A stretch of 64,000 bases of DNA, from the NCBI RefSeq assembly GCF_022827545.1, contig NZ_CP094669.1, positions 4,333,001-4,397,000 on the forward strand, read 5' to 3'. The notes beneath the pieces are model-generated. The model did not search any database. It had not been told where the DNA came from and saw nothing but the letters and a program-made list of their open reading frames with translations. This document shows positions 28,401-38,700 of the stretch, piece by piece. Origin of the DNA: Hymenobacter tibetensis. GTDB taxonomy: Bacteria > Bacteroidota > Bacteroidia > Cytophagales > Hymenobacteraceae. The stretch's first letter is position 1, and each line of letters opens with the position of its first letter. A program made the translations under genes and the position numbers.

Positions 28401-28650
28401 GCTCAACGCTAGTATATCCTATAAAGCTGTAAGTAAGAGTAGTAGCAGTAGCTGGAACACTTAGCGAATAGGAACCATCAGCACTTGTTGAAGCGCCAAT
28501 AGAAGTTCCCTTAACCAGCACTGTTACCCCGGGAAGCCCTTGGCCGGTTGCCGTGTCGGTCACGCGGCCCGTGATATTGCGATTCTGCGCCGCCGCCTGC
28601 TGCACCAGGACGGGCGATACCAGAAGCGCACTCAAGAGAAGTTTTCTCAT
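25405..28650 (-). CDS. SusC/RagA-family TonB-linked outer-membrane transporter, pair 2
   Basis: 1081 residues, the longest of the four. Order: signal peptide (to about 21), regulatory-like beta domain with NITGRVTDTATGQGLPGVTV, EVVVTALG box, plug domain with QPLYVIDGVPISN and ILKGAAATALYGERASNG, then a barrel ending IGANIRLSF. Import is presumably TonB-driven. Its N-terminal 100 residues resemble SusC of pair 1. It is transcribed away from the AT-rich centre. Cargo unknown. Confidence 0.95.
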   Translation of the reverse strand: MRKLLLSALLVSPVLVQQAAAQNRNITGRVTDTATGQGLPGVTVLVKGTSIGASTSADGSYSLSVPATATTLTYSFIGYTSVERPIGTASSIDVGMGTDAKQLSEVVVTALGVERTRNSLAYSATQVEGQSITVARNPNPINGLSGKVAGVNIRQSNTLGGSTNVTIRGTKSLFNSNQPLYVIDGVPISNSNTNTAGQQTGGGGYDYGNAASDLNPDDIATTTILKGAAATALYGERASNGVILITTKKGRKGLGVTINAGITGGRIDKSTFIKYQKEYGGGYYPTFTRTRDFDGDGVIDPLVRLTHDASFGPRFDPSLQVYQWTAFTPGNPNFGKATPWVAAENDPSKFFKTASTLNNSITIDGGNDNGYFKLGYNSVRDKGILPNSEVNKNIVNFAGSLNLTPRLTTSASVNFSQVKGQGRYATGYSGAYSENLMTNFRQWWQTNVDIKELEDAYNYQQLNATWNLSSPTAGATGQYWNNPYFSRNQSYETDSRYRTFGNVAATYKFADWFNVLGRVTLDSYDEFQEERYAVTSVGVPGYSRYNRVGREANFDLIGNFSANITEGVSFKGLAGANIRRESFGFVRSTTNGGLVVPGLYSLSNSLEPITPPAPGIDEVETKRGVDGIFASGTFGYRDMLFLDLTARRDKSTTLPNKNNAFIYPSVATGFVFSELLKDVSWLSYGKARVNYAEVGQGATPQSVFDVYDKPTAFGSIPLFSVAGTKNNEELKPERTKSGEAGVEMAFLQSRLGFDVTVYQQNTVDQIIPVNVSRASGYNSRYVNSGEVRNRGIELTAFASPFRSDNFTWTINANWTRNRNEVLSLYEGVPSIQIASYQGGVSSNATVGKPFGMLRGTNYTYLNGQRLVGTNGRYVESATANEEIGNPNPDWTGGVANTFNYKGISLYFLVDIRHGGDVFSLDRAYGLDTGLPDETAGLNELGNPSRDPISQGGGVLLSGVQADGSPNTVRADNSGIVDGEFTGATAYGTTFNPAAAFVYDASFVKLREVAITYSLPKILLSKINGVKGVDLSLVGRNLWIINKNLPDADPEDALSVGNAGQGYSTGAYPAVRTIGANIRLSF

Positions 28651-28701
28651 GTAATTGAGTGATTTGGTGAGTAGAAATGAATAAATGAGGAAAGTTTATC
28701 C

Positions 28702-28709
28702 CAAACATA
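28702..28709 (-). promoter_or_regulatory. Promoter -7 element of SusC pair 2
   Basis: TATGTTTG on the minus strand, 52 bases upstream of the start. See the matching element of pair 1. Confidence 0.6.
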
Positions 28710-30191
28710 ATCAATAAACACGTCGCCTACATATGAAAATTTTACACTTGAGCTACTAGTAGGCAGAAAAACGGACTTTTAAATCCTGTTATAGAACAAA
28801 TAAGGGGCATGCATTTTCCTATACACAGAATTTGTATCAGCATATTTCAACAAAGTTGGATTTATATTATAAAATATTAATATTTATATAAAACAGCTTT
28901 TCTCTTCCATAGCGCCTCTAATTTGTACTCACACATTTACTAATCCTTACCATAGCTCTTACGAGCCAACAAACATGAACACGAGTAGTCTATATTGTAA
29001 CTATACTTAGCCTCCTTTCAGATTACACACCAAGGCAACAACAGCCAAACCCTTGCTAAGTCGATACTCAATTTAAAGAACCTATAATGCTCCCTTATTG
29101 ACTCAACAAAGAACTTCAAGAGAGCATAATATTTAGAAGCAATTACATGAACTGTGAAGAAAACTAGAACGCTTTGACATTTTTTATTACTTCTGCTAAT
29201 CTCTCCATATAAACTTGGCTGATGCATAACTTTCTTTGGTATGCATTATTACAACATCATAGTATACCTACATCTTCTGCAACTATATAAATGCTTACTA
29301 AGGTCCCATTATGAATATTGGTTTTAATGTTAAGCCCTTAGCTATTACACACAATTTGAATATTCCTTGGAACATGGTGCTAGGTGGCGTATTTGTTCAT
29401 GCAGGAAGATGAGCCTACATGTGCGCTGTATAACCGACCGATTTATTGAAATTTCTGATCAGTATTGGACAATCAGCAAATGCACTATTATTACCTCTAA
29501 GTTAAAGCTGTGAACTATATATCACTTCAATATATCAGATACATATAGTCACAAGCCCTATAGGTGTACTGTGCCATTGGGCGAGAAATCAGATACAGTA
29601 CAAACCAACTTATGGCCAATAGATATAAGTGTATGCCTGCCTGTAACCATATCTTAGGCTACTAATTGTGCTCTTTACAGGGTAGCCTCAGCTAGACGAG
29701 TCTTGTAGAAATTTACTCTCGACAGATAGTCATGCATATTATTTACTTCAGGAATGCCCGCATACCAAATATAGGATAAATCCTGAAATACTAAATGTTT
29801 AGTTGTCATTATCACTATTGCTTGACAATTCATCAATCGACAACCTGCTACACCATAATAATATAGTAAAGGGGAGCTGGACACTACTTAATTCTTTCTC
29901 CTTGCTAATTTCTATTATAGAAAAACTTGATACATACTGACCACCATCATCGAACGCCGCGTTACGGCTACTTTACTATTCGTTTAACATGATACTTTAC
30001 ACATGGAAAGCTCTCATAACTTACGAGTTCGCTGTGTACATCTACTATTTGCAAACAACAGCTTGACAAACATATGTCCGCATCAATTGTGAAATTTTAA
30101 CATACGATTTCCTTTTTCTTCTAAAAAAATACAATTTTTCACTTTTCTATATGCACGTGAGCAACATTTTTATTTAACAAGGCTATTTTTA

Positions 30192-30212
30192 AAATTATGC
30201 TTGTAATTTGTG
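30192..30212 (+). promoter_or_regulatory. Conserved element upstream of SusC pair 3
   Basis: This 21-base element starts AAATTATGC and ends TTTGTG, 63 bases before the ATG. It matches the element before SusC pair 4 (35705-35724) in all but one inserted base and one substitution, at nearly the same distance. The TAATTTG core could be a -7 element of irregular spacing. Confidence 0.5.
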
Positions 30213-30275
30213 GCTATAAACCGCTCTTTTTCACGCTAAACGCAGATTTATTTCCTTCATTTTTACACCTTCTAC

Positions 30276-33200
30276 ATGAATAAAACCCTACTCATGAGTC
30301 CTGTACTCATGGCCGGCCTGTTGCAGCAGGTGGCGGCACAAGACCGGAGCATCTCTGGTAAAGTAACGGATCGGCAGACTGGTGAAGGCCTACCCGGTGT
30401 AACAGTACTCGTAAAAGGCACGACAAATGGTGTTTCCACGAATTCGGACGGTAGCTTTAACTTAAGCAATGCGCCAGCATCCGGTGGTACGCTTGTTTTT
30501 AGCTCGGTTGGATACATTTCTGTAGAGCGTGCGCTCGGTAATGAAAGCACCCTCAACGTAGGCCTTGCTACAGACTCAAAGCAGTTGAGCGAAGTAGTTG
30601 TTACTGCTTTAGGGCAAGAGGCACAAAAGAAATCATTGGGATATTCTGTATCTCAAGTGCAAGCTGAAGAACTTACTCAAGCTCGTCAGACCAACGTAGT
30701 AAATTCGCTAGCTGGCAAAGTGGCTGGTGTGCGAGTTCAAGCCTCTAACGGCATGGTTGGTTCCTCTTCGAATATTTTCATTCGTGGTCTAACCACGTTC
30801 AACGGTAGCAACCAGCCTTTGTTCGTAGTTGATGGTATTCCAATCGATAACGGCGGTGGTACTAACGCTCTGCAAGGTGGTGTATCCAATTCCAACCGGG
30901 CCATTGACATCAACCAAGACGACATTGAAACAGTATCCATTCTGAAAGGGCCTGCAGCGGCTGTGCTTTATGGGTCGCGTGCAGCCTCGGGTGCTATTCT
31001 CATCACTACAAAGCGAGGTGCGACGCTAGGCTCTAAGAAGCAATCCATAAACGTAACTTCTAACTACAATATAGTTAAAGTAGGGCGCCTACCCGATTAC
31101 CAGAACACGTACGGGCAAGGCAACCGCGGTAACTTTAATAACATAGCGCAGGGTTCATGGGGGCCACGTGCTACAGGCCAAATTGTTACTAACTTCCGTG
31201 GTGAAGATGAAGCACTGACTATCAATCCTGACGTTATTGAGGACATCTTTCAAACAGGCTCTAACTTCCAAAATAACGTTTCTCTATCTGGAGCAACTGA
31301 GCGTACTCGCTATTTCGCTTCCTATGGCAACCTACATGAAGTAGGAGTATTAGATAACAACGACCTGAAGCGTAATACTGTAACGTTTAACGGTAATGCT
31401 CAATTAACGGAAAAGTTGCGTACCGGAGTCAATGTAATTTTCTCCAATAGCGTTTCTAAACGTACCCCGCAAGGCAACCAGTTATCTAACCCTTTTTTCC
31501 GGACTTGGTTCTTACCACGTAGTTATGACGTGCACAAGTACCCATTTGAGCTATCCAATGGTGGTCAGCAGGTTCTGAATGCTGCAGGAGGTACCGCTAT
31601 ACCAAGCAACACATGGTACAGCAGCGATGACAATCCTCTGTGGACAATCAAAAACAACCGGTATAATGACGAGGTAAACCGCATTGTTGGCAACGTCAGC
31701 ATAGGATACGATTTCGCTGATTGGTTATCCTTGGATTACAAACTTGGCACTGATACCTACGCTCAGGAGAGCAAACAGGTCAATTCGCGCGACAGCCGGG
31801 GTACAAGTATTGTAAATACAAACCCTACCCTCATTGGAAACATTCGTGACCGGACCTATACTCGTCGGGAACTCAGTTCTTATTTGAACTTAACTCTCAA
31901 GCACGATATCAACGAGGATTTCAATTTACGCCTGCTTTTAGGTAATGAAATCAACCAACGTCGCGACAACGACGTGGGCGTTACTGGAAGTGATATCCAG
32001 GTTCGGGGATACGATAACATCACAAGCGCTAAAACTTTCATTCCTTTCGGTCTCGAAACTGAGACCCGGCTGATTGGTTTTTATGGTGATTTGAATGTTG
32101 GGTACAAAGACTTTGCTTTCCTCGGACTGACTGGTCGTAATGACTACTCTTCTACCTTCAGCAAAGAGAACCGCTCGTATTTCTACCCTGGTGCATCGCT
32201 TAGCATTGTCTTCACCGAAGCTATACCAAGCTTGAAAGACAACAAAATTTTCACTTCCGGCAAACTCAGAGGTGCTGCCGCTACAGTAGGTCGTGAAGCT
32301 CCAGTATACTCTACGGATACCTACTTTGCTTCTACCAACAACCCTTCAGACGGCTTTGGCCCCGCAATCAACTTCCCTTTCCGTGGTCAACTAGGACAAT
32401 CATTGGATAACGTAGGCGGCAACCCAAATCTAGGTCCAGAATTCACGACTACTTACGAAGCGGGTGTTGACTTGAGTTTCTTCGGTGGCCGTTTGAGCTT
32501 AGAAGGGACTGTTTACAACCAGCAGAGTAAAGATATCATCTTCCAAGTACCAGTTGCTGGGGCTTCTGGGTTCACCAACATATTCCAGAATATTGGTAAG
32601 TCAGAGGCAAAAGGAATAGAGTTGCTTATTACGTCAACCCCTGTGAAGATTGGTGGCTTCACCTATAGCAACTCGATCAACTGGACGCGCATTCGTAACC
32701 GTGTTATATCGTTGGCTCCTGGTGTAGACCAGATTACTTTAGGTGGCTTTGTGTCACCTAGCACCCGCCTGATTGCGGGCCAGCCATACGGCGTACTTTT
32801 CGGTTCCGTATTCCAGCGTTCGCCTCAAGGTGAGCTGTTGTTGACTCCTCAGGGTCGCACTCAATTGGCATTGGATAACAAGGTAGTTGGTGATCCTAAC
32901 CCGCAATGGACTGGTGGATTCACAAACACCTTCTCTTACAAAGGCCTGACTCTTAATACACTTCTGGATATACGCTATGGCGGCGACATCATTTCCCGCA
33001 ACGTGAGTGATATGCGTCGTCAAGGGGCAGTAAAAGAAACCGCTGACCGCGATAATGTATATGTTATCAAAGGCGTAATTGCTCAAGCCGATGGGAGTTT
33101 CACGCCCAACAATGTTCAGATTACAGCCGAAGACTATTTCGAGGACCTTTATGGATTTGGCAAAGCAGAATTCGTAGTGTTTGACGCTTCCTGGATTCGC

Positions 33201-33431
33201 CTACGTGAGGTAGCTCTAACTTACGCCTTACCTAAGTCAATAACTGATAGAACGTTCTTGGGTAATGTAGAGTTAGGGCTGAATGCACGCAACGTGTTCT
33301 TGTACTCTCCTAATGTGCCTCATATTGACCCAGAAGTTAACGCTCAAGGTCAAAGCAACTCACAGGGTCTGGAATTCAACGCTCTGCCCCAGTCACGTAC
33401 GTACGGCGCTTCGATTCGCCTCACCTTCTAA
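30276..33431 (+). CDS. SusC/RagA-family TonB-linked outer-membrane transporter, pair 3
   Basis: 1051 residues: signal peptide (to about 21), regulatory-like beta domain with SISGKVTDRQTGEGLPG (about 25-100), EVVVTALG box, plug domain (about 115-240, with QPLFVVDGIPIDN and ILKGPAAAVLYGSRA), then a barrel ending ASIRLTF. The first 131 bases differ from the pair 4 gene at only three positions, whereas the rest is clearly divergent, so the N-terminus has been homogenised or recently copied. Transcribed with its SusD and a small lipoprotein. Cargo unknown. Confidence 0.95.
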   Translation: MNKTLLMSPVLMAGLLQQVAAQDRSISGKVTDRQTGEGLPGVTVLVKGTTNGVSTNSDGSFNLSNAPASGGTLVFSSVGYISVERALGNESTLNVGLATDSKQLSEVVVTALGQEAQKKSLGYSVSQVQAEELTQARQTNVVNSLAGKVAGVRVQASNGMVGSSSNIFIRGLTTFNGSNQPLFVVDGIPIDNGGGTNALQGGVSNSNRAIDINQDDIETVSILKGPAAAVLYGSRAASGAILITTKRGATLGSKKQSINVTSNYNIVKVGRLPDYQNTYGQGNRGNFNNIAQGSWGPRATGQIVTNFRGEDEALTINPDVIEDIFQTGSNFQNNVSLSGATERTRYFASYGNLHEVGVLDNNDLKRNTVTFNGNAQLTEKLRTGVNVIFSNSVSKRTPQGNQLSNPFFRTWFLPRSYDVHKYPFELSNGGQQVLNAAGGTAIPSNTWYSSDDNPLWTIKNNRYNDEVNRIVGNVSIGYDFADWLSLDYKLGTDTYAQESKQVNSRDSRGTSIVNTNPTLIGNIRDRTYTRRELSSYLNLTLKHDINEDFNLRLLLGNEINQRRDNDVGVTGSDIQVRGYDNITSAKTFIPFGLETETRLIGFYGDLNVGYKDFAFLGLTGRNDYSSTFSKENRSYFYPGASLSIVFTEAIPSLKDNKIFTSGKLRGAAATVGREAPVYSTDTYFASTNNPSDGFGPAINFPFRGQLGQSLDNVGGNPNLGPEFTTTYEAGVDLSFFGGRLSLEGTVYNQQSKDIIFQVPVAGASGFTNIFQNIGKSEAKGIELLITSTPVKIGGFTYSNSINWTRIRNRVISLAPGVDQITLGGFVSPSTRLIAGQPYGVLFGSVFQRSPQGELLLTPQGRTQLALDNKVVGDPNPQWTGGFTNTFSYKGLTLNTLLDIRYGGDIISRNVSDMRRQGAVKETADRDNVYVIKGVIAQADGSFTPNNVQITAEDYFEDLYGFGKAEFVVFDASWIRLREVALTYALPKSITDRTFLGNVELGLNARNVFLYSPNVPHIDPEVNAQGQSNSQGLEFNALPQSRTYGASIRLTF

Positions 33432-33450
33432 TTGCTTAACCTGAGATAAC

Positions 33451-34920
33451 ATGCGCTTTTTTCGCTTTACTAAATACGTTGCATTTACAGCCTCACTAGG
33501 GCTGCTGGGTGCTTGCGACGATTTTCTAGACGTGAACCAGAGCCCTAATGCTATATTGGTTGCTCCGGCACCTAACGTATTAGTGGCAGCCGAAAGTCAC
33601 GTAGGCTTCCAAATGGGGTCTGACATCAGCCGCTTCAGTCTTTTATTTGCCCAGCAATTTGCAGGGCAAGGTGGAGGTGGTATTCAGGGTGCTGAATATG
33701 ACCGATATAACCTTACAGCTACCGATATCAACAACGTGTGGCGTAGTGGTATCTACGGAGGTGGGCTAGCAGACCTCCAAAAACTGATCGATCAGACCCA
33801 GGCTACCAGCCCACATTATGCTGGTGTCAGTAAGATTATGCAGGCTTACCTGTATGGCATCACAACAGATACTTGGGGAGATATTCCTTACACAGAGGCT
33901 CTGAAGTTTGCCACTAACGTTCAGCCAACTTATACCGCCTCCGCAGATGTCTACACTGGCCTTATCACGCTTATCGACTCAGGTATTGAGGATCTTGATA
34001 AGACCTCAGCGCTTGCAATAAGCACCGATGACCTAATATATGGTGGTGATTTAGCTAAATGGAAGAAGTTTGCGAATACGCTCAAACTACGGCTGTATTT
34101 GCATTATTATCCCAAGGTATCTCCCACCGCTACTAGCAGCATTGCAAAATTGCTTGAACAAGGGCCGAACAGCTTCATGACCAGCAATGCAGATAATTTT
34201 CAACTGAATTTTGCTGCTGTATCAAATAACGAGAACCCCATCCACCAGTTCGATCTTCGTCGTCCAAACCAAATTTTTCCGAGCGCGACGATCGTTAATT
34301 TGATGAATGGCAAAACAGACCCACGTCGAGCTTCTTACTTCACCGTGTTTCCATCAGGTGGTCAACAGTACACTGGTGCTGTCAATGGTACTGGTACGAA
34401 CGGAGTTAGTACCTCTTTCTCACGTCTTCATACTTTCATTCGTGGTGCGGCCACTACTACAGGTACTACCACCACGTACACTGGCGCGGCCCCGGTTCGG
34501 ATGCTAACATTTGCTGAGTATAACTTTATCTTGGCTGAGTATTACCAGCGTACAGGAAACACAACCAGTGCTATAACTGCTCTCAACGCCGGTATCCGTG
34601 CATCTATGACAATGGCAGATGTTTCCGCGGCTGATGCAGATGCGTATGTGTTGCGTGTACCAGCTCTAATTGCAGCTAATGGTTTGCTAAGAACAATAAT
34701 TGAGGAGAAGTTTGTAGCCAATTTTGGTGTAGCAGTGGAGCCTTGGACTGACTGGCGCCGTACCGGCTTCCCGGCCTTACCTCTTGCCACAAATGCTGCT
34801 GTCCAGCAGATTCCACGTATTCTCCCTTACTCTGATCTGGAGCGTGTAGCTAATCCAGCAAATACCCCAGCGCGGACCGATTTGACGGCTCCATCTGTAT
34901 TCTGGGATCCAGGCCGCTAG
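33451..34920 (+). CDS. SusD-like outer-membrane lipoprotein, pair 3
   Basis: 489 residues, lipobox Cys22 (LGLLGAC), then DDFLDVNQSPNAI, the Asn-Pro motif of SusD-like_2 proteins. TDTWGDIPYTEALKF and AKWKKFANTLKLRLYL are typical family helices, and WTDWRRTGFPAL lies near the C-terminus. It lies 19 bases after its SusC. It should form the surface lid of the pair 3 transporter. Substrate-binding residues cannot be assigned. Confidence 0.93.
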   Translation: MRFFRFTKYVAFTASLGLLGACDDFLDVNQSPNAILVAPAPNVLVAAESHVGFQMGSDISRFSLLFAQQFAGQGGGGIQGAEYDRYNLTATDINNVWRSGIYGGGLADLQKLIDQTQATSPHYAGVSKIMQAYLYGITTDTWGDIPYTEALKFATNVQPTYTASADVYTGLITLIDSGIEDLDKTSALAISTDDLIYGGDLAKWKKFANTLKLRLYLHYYPKVSPTATSSIAKLLEQGPNSFMTSNADNFQLNFAAVSNNENPIHQFDLRRPNQIFPSATIVNLMNGKTDPRRASYFTVFPSGGQQYTGAVNGTGTNGVSTSFSRLHTFIRGAATTTGTTTTYTGAAPVRMLTFAEYNFILAEYYQRTGNTTSAITALNAGIRASMTMADVSAADADAYVLRVPALIAANGLLRTIIEEKFVANFGVAVEPWTDWRRTGFPALPLATNAAVQQIPRILPYSDLERVANPANTPARTDLTAPSVFWDPGR

Positions 34921-34992
34921 TAGTTGTTGCCCCGTGAGCACCCTATTAACAGCTCACGGGGTACCCTTCTCTTTTTCAATAAGATTCGATAC

Positions 34993-35394
34993 ATGAAAAA
35001 ATTCATTTACAATATTCTGTTACTTTTAGTAACAGTTGTGGCTCTAGCTAGCTGCGAAAAGGAAGAAGAAAACTTCCGCGTGACACCTCAAACGCAAATT
35101 GTCTTCGACGACAACATCGACAAGATTACTGCTAGCTACCGCTCTACTGGCAACGTTGTGTTGAAGATAGCTGCCCCAGGAGCTACTAGCGTTAGAGTCA
35201 CGAGTACATATACCGGAGGGTCTGTAGTTCTAGGTAATCTACCTGTGACTGACGGATTCGTAACCCTCAGTGTGCCTGCTACTTCAGTACGAGCATCAGG
35301 TACCTTAGTCGGCTCCTACTCTTTTAGAGTAGATGCTACATTACCAGACGGAAGTATAGAAACCCGTTTTTTTACGGCTGCTATAACTGCTTAA
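34993..35394 (+). CDS. Small lipoprotein of unknown function, pair 3
   Basis: 133 residues from ATG 34993, with a signal peptide and lipobox cysteine at about residue 21 (VVALASCEKEEENF). The mature part is about 110 residues and looks all-beta, with a Thr/Ser/Val-rich pattern and no cysteine after the lipid site. It may be an accessory surface lipoprotein of the transporter, like the small extra lipoproteins seen at other SusCD loci, but I do not recognise a domain. It begins 72 bases after SusD, before the terminator at 35437. The frame is open upstream to 34924, which adds residues before the signal peptide and is unlikely. Confidence 0.75.
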   Translation: MKKFIYNILLLLVTVVALASCEKEEENFRVTPQTQIVFDDNIDKITASYRSTGNVVLKIAAPGATSVRVTSTYTGGSVVLGNLPVTDGFVTLSVPATSVRASGTLVGSYSFRVDATLPDGSIETRFFTAAITA

Positions 35395-35436
35395 TAATTA
35401 GGCTAGAGAAAGCTATTAATGGCTTAATGAATGCTC

Positions 35437-35469
35437 AGAAGCGCCGGCCAAATGGTCGGCGCTTCTTTT
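35437..35469 (+). terminator. Terminator of pair 3 unit
   Basis: 13-base arms AGAAGCGCCGGCC and GGTCGGCGCTTCT with a 4-base loop and one G-U pair, followed by TTT. Confidence 0.85.
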
Positions 35470-35704
35470 ATGACTTTTATACAAAAAAAGCATGTATATA
35501 CACATTTACTCATACGCACTATTTTTTCAAGCTCTTGATTAATACAATCGACAAAAAGAGCATGTACGTTGGCTAAGTAACTCTTGCCTTACACATTGAT
35601 TTGTTGCACCAGCTTAATCCAAGCTGGACTACGCTATTTGACACATATAGTTAAAAAAAGCAGTTCCGGTTGATATTTTCTCGGGTATAGTCCATATAAC
35701 TTTC
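35470..35704. other. Intergenic AT-rich stretch between pairs 3 and 4
   Basis: Together with the flanking elements this is a gap of about 400 bases between the lipoprotein stop and SusC4. I see no gene in it; several A/T runs but no clear repeat. Confidence 0.5.
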
Positions 35705-35724
35705 AAATTATGCTGTAAATTGTG
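35705..35724 (+). promoter_or_regulatory. Conserved element upstream of SusC pair 4
   Basis: AAATTATGCTGTAAATTGTG, 65 bases before the ATG, matching the element upstream of SusC pair 3 except for one indel and one substitution. This supports a shared promoter or regulator site for the two plus-strand pairs. Confidence 0.5.
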
Positions 35725-35789
35725 AATCCGATTTGTTTCTTCAGTCCCTCTGACGAAGTTTTTATCTTCTTCACTTTCACACCTTTTAC

Positions 35790-38700
35790 ATGAATAAAAC
35801 CCTACTCATGAGTCCTGTACTCATGGTCGGCCTGTTGCAGCAGGTGGCGGCACAAGACCGGAGCATTTCTGGTAAAGTAACGGATCGGCAGACTAGTGAA
35901 GGCCTACCCGGTGTAACAGTGCTTTTGAAAGGCACGACAAATGGTGTTTCCACAAACTCGGATGGCTCGTTTAATTTAAACAACGTACCGGCGGCTGGTG
36001 GTACGCTTGTTTTTAGCTCGGTTGGCTATGTCTCAGTGGAACGCCCGATTGGCACTGACAACAAACTTGATGTAGGTCTTGCCACGGACTCCAAGCAGTT
36101 GAGCGAAGTAGTAGTAACCGCCCTTGGTATCGAGCGAGACACTCGTTCATTAGGTTACGCTACACAGCAAATCAAAGCAGATCAGATTTCGCAAAAGTCA
36201 GAGCCAAACGTGCTTAGCGCACTCCAAGGCAAAGTGGCAGGCGTTAACATTGTTACGTCTAGTGGCTTACCAGGCGCTTCATCGAATATTAACATTCGTG
36301 GCATAACTTCTTTGGGTGGTAACAATCAGCCCTTGTTTGTGGTAGATGGTATTCCAATTAGCAATGATTTGGATCGTACTTCCAGCACACTGTTTGGGGC
36401 TCAGCAGTCAAACCGGGCAGCAGACATTGATCCAGAAAACATAGAAAGCATCAACATTCTGAAGGGTCCCGCTGCGGCTGCTCTTTATGGTTCGCGAGCT
36501 TCTTCTGGTGCTGTAATTATCACCACTAAGTCTGGTCGAAACGCAAACAAGAAGCTCGAGGTAACCGTTACTTCAGGCTTCTCGCTTCAGCGTGTATACG
36601 GTCTGATGGACCTACAGAACGATTACGGACAAGGTACTGGAGGTATAAATCAGTTAACGAACGGAGATCCAAATACCGGTGGCACAAACTCTTGGGGCCC
36701 TCGTTTTGGCACTACTCCTACGCTAGCCAACGGCCTGCTCTATAGAGCCGCTGATGGTAGTATTCAGGAACAAGATTACCGAGCATATCCTAATAACATC
36801 AAGGATTTCTACCGCCAGGGTCAGATTCTGCAGAATGGTGTAAACATTGCAGGTGGCAATGCTGACCAAAATTTGTCGCTAAGTGTGAATAACACTAGCC
36901 AAAAAGGCGTTACGGAAAACTCTAAATTAAATCGTACTAGCATTCAATTGGGTGGCAATACTACACTGCTCAACAAATTACGGGCGGGCGGGTCTGTCAA
37001 CTTTATTCAGACCAACCAACTAGGGCCTCAGCAGGGTAATGGTGGTTCGCCATTTGGACGTTTGAACGTAGTACCGCGCAGTTACAACTTGCAAGGCCTG
37101 CCCTATATTGATCCTAACACAGGACGGAACATACCATTTGCTGGGGGTGAAAATCCACTGTGGAGCTTGCTACGCAATTCTTCTACTTCCAACCTCACTC
37201 GCTTCATTAACATAGCTAACTTGAGCTATGAAGTAACGCCTTGGTTGAACGTAGCCTATCGTGCAGGACTTGACACGTATACTGACCGTCGCAAACAGAT
37301 ATACGACATCAGTTCGACACGTGCTGCTGCTGGACAAGTGATTGATCAGACATTGTTCCGGAGTGAAATCAACGGTGATTTGTTGGTGACCTTGAAAAAG
37401 GATAATGTTTTTGCAGAAGGTCTCAACGCGAACCTTTTATTGGGTCAAAATATCAACCAGCGCCGCAGACAGGAAGTGTTTGCCCAAGGCGACAACCTAA
37501 CGCTGCCTAACTTTTACAACCTAGCAAACGCTACTACCTTCTCTAATGGTACAAGTGAAGTAAATTCAACACGTCGTCTCCTAGGGTACTATGGACAGTT
37601 GTCGCTCTCGTACAACAACTACTTGTTCTTAGAACTCACAGGTCGTGCCGATCAGTCTTCGACACTGCCTAAGGAGAACAACACTTTCTTCTATCCGTCA
37701 GCAACGGCTAGCTTCGTATTCACTGATGCCTTCAAGATATCTAACGATTTTTTCTCATACGGTAAAATTCGGGGTAACATATCGCAAGTAGGCCGCGATG
37801 CAGATCCATACCTGCTCAACACAACCTATGGAGTAGCCACGCAAGGCAACAACGTGGCTAGTGTTAGCTTCCCGTTCATTATCAATAATGCGAACTACGC
37901 TGGCTTTGATATTGGAAACCGTTTGGGTAGCCAAGCACTGACACCGGAATTCACTAATTCGTACGAAGTAGGAACCAACCTGGGCTTTTTCAACAACAAG
38001 CTGACATTCGACCTGACATACTTTAAGACTGTCAGTGAGAGTCAAATCCTTGACGTATCCACAGCTCCCTCTTCTGGTTTCTTAACACGCACCACCAACG
38101 TGGGCCGCGTGGATAACAGCGGCTACGAGGCTTTGGTGAACATTACCCCAGTAAGTGCCAATGATTTTCGCTGGGATGTAAGCGTCAACTTCACTCGTAT
38201 CCGCAACAAAGTGCTGGAGATTTCTGAGGGCGTGACTCAATCGCAAATTGCGGGTGCCACCTTCACAGGAACAAGCCCATCATTTGTAGTGAATCAACCT
38301 TACGGTGTTATCAGAGGACAGAAAAAACCCCGTGTAACCGATCGTAACAGTCCTTATTACGACCAATATATCATCAATCCGGCTACCGGCCTATTCGCGC
38401 CTGAGTTAACCAACCAGCTAATTTCTAATCCAAACCCAGATTGGCAGGCTGGCATTAACAACACAGTAAGCTACAAAGGCCTCACAGCTTCTTTCTTGGT
38501 TGATGCTGTGTATGGCGGTGATGTAATCTCCTTCACCGCTGGCACATTCAAAGGCAACGGTTCTTTGGAAGAAACTGGTAAAAACCGTGAAGCGCCCCGC
38601 GTAATACCGGGCGTCATTGCAAATGCTGACGGTACCTATCGTCCAAATGATATTCAGGTTGACGCTCAATCCTACTGGGGAAGCTTCGGTCTGCAAAGTG

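Larger units (their letters stand above)
28651..30275. other. AT-rich divergent intergenic centre of the SusCD block
   Basis: 1.6 kb with no gene I can support, between the divergent pair 2 and pair 3. It is visibly more AT-rich than the rest of the window. Two minus-strand open frames (29018-29227 and 29675-29884) have no recognisable features and look like chance. The left end has the pair 2 promoter, the right end the conserved element before pair 3. The rest could be a decayed gene, a regulatory region or a binding region for a nucleoid protein; I see no tRNA or repeat. Confidence 0.6.

Noticed and set aside
29018..29884. Two short minus-strand open frames in the AT-rich centre
   Set aside because: No start context, no recognisable residues pattern, composition follows the AT-rich DNA. 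Chance open frames.
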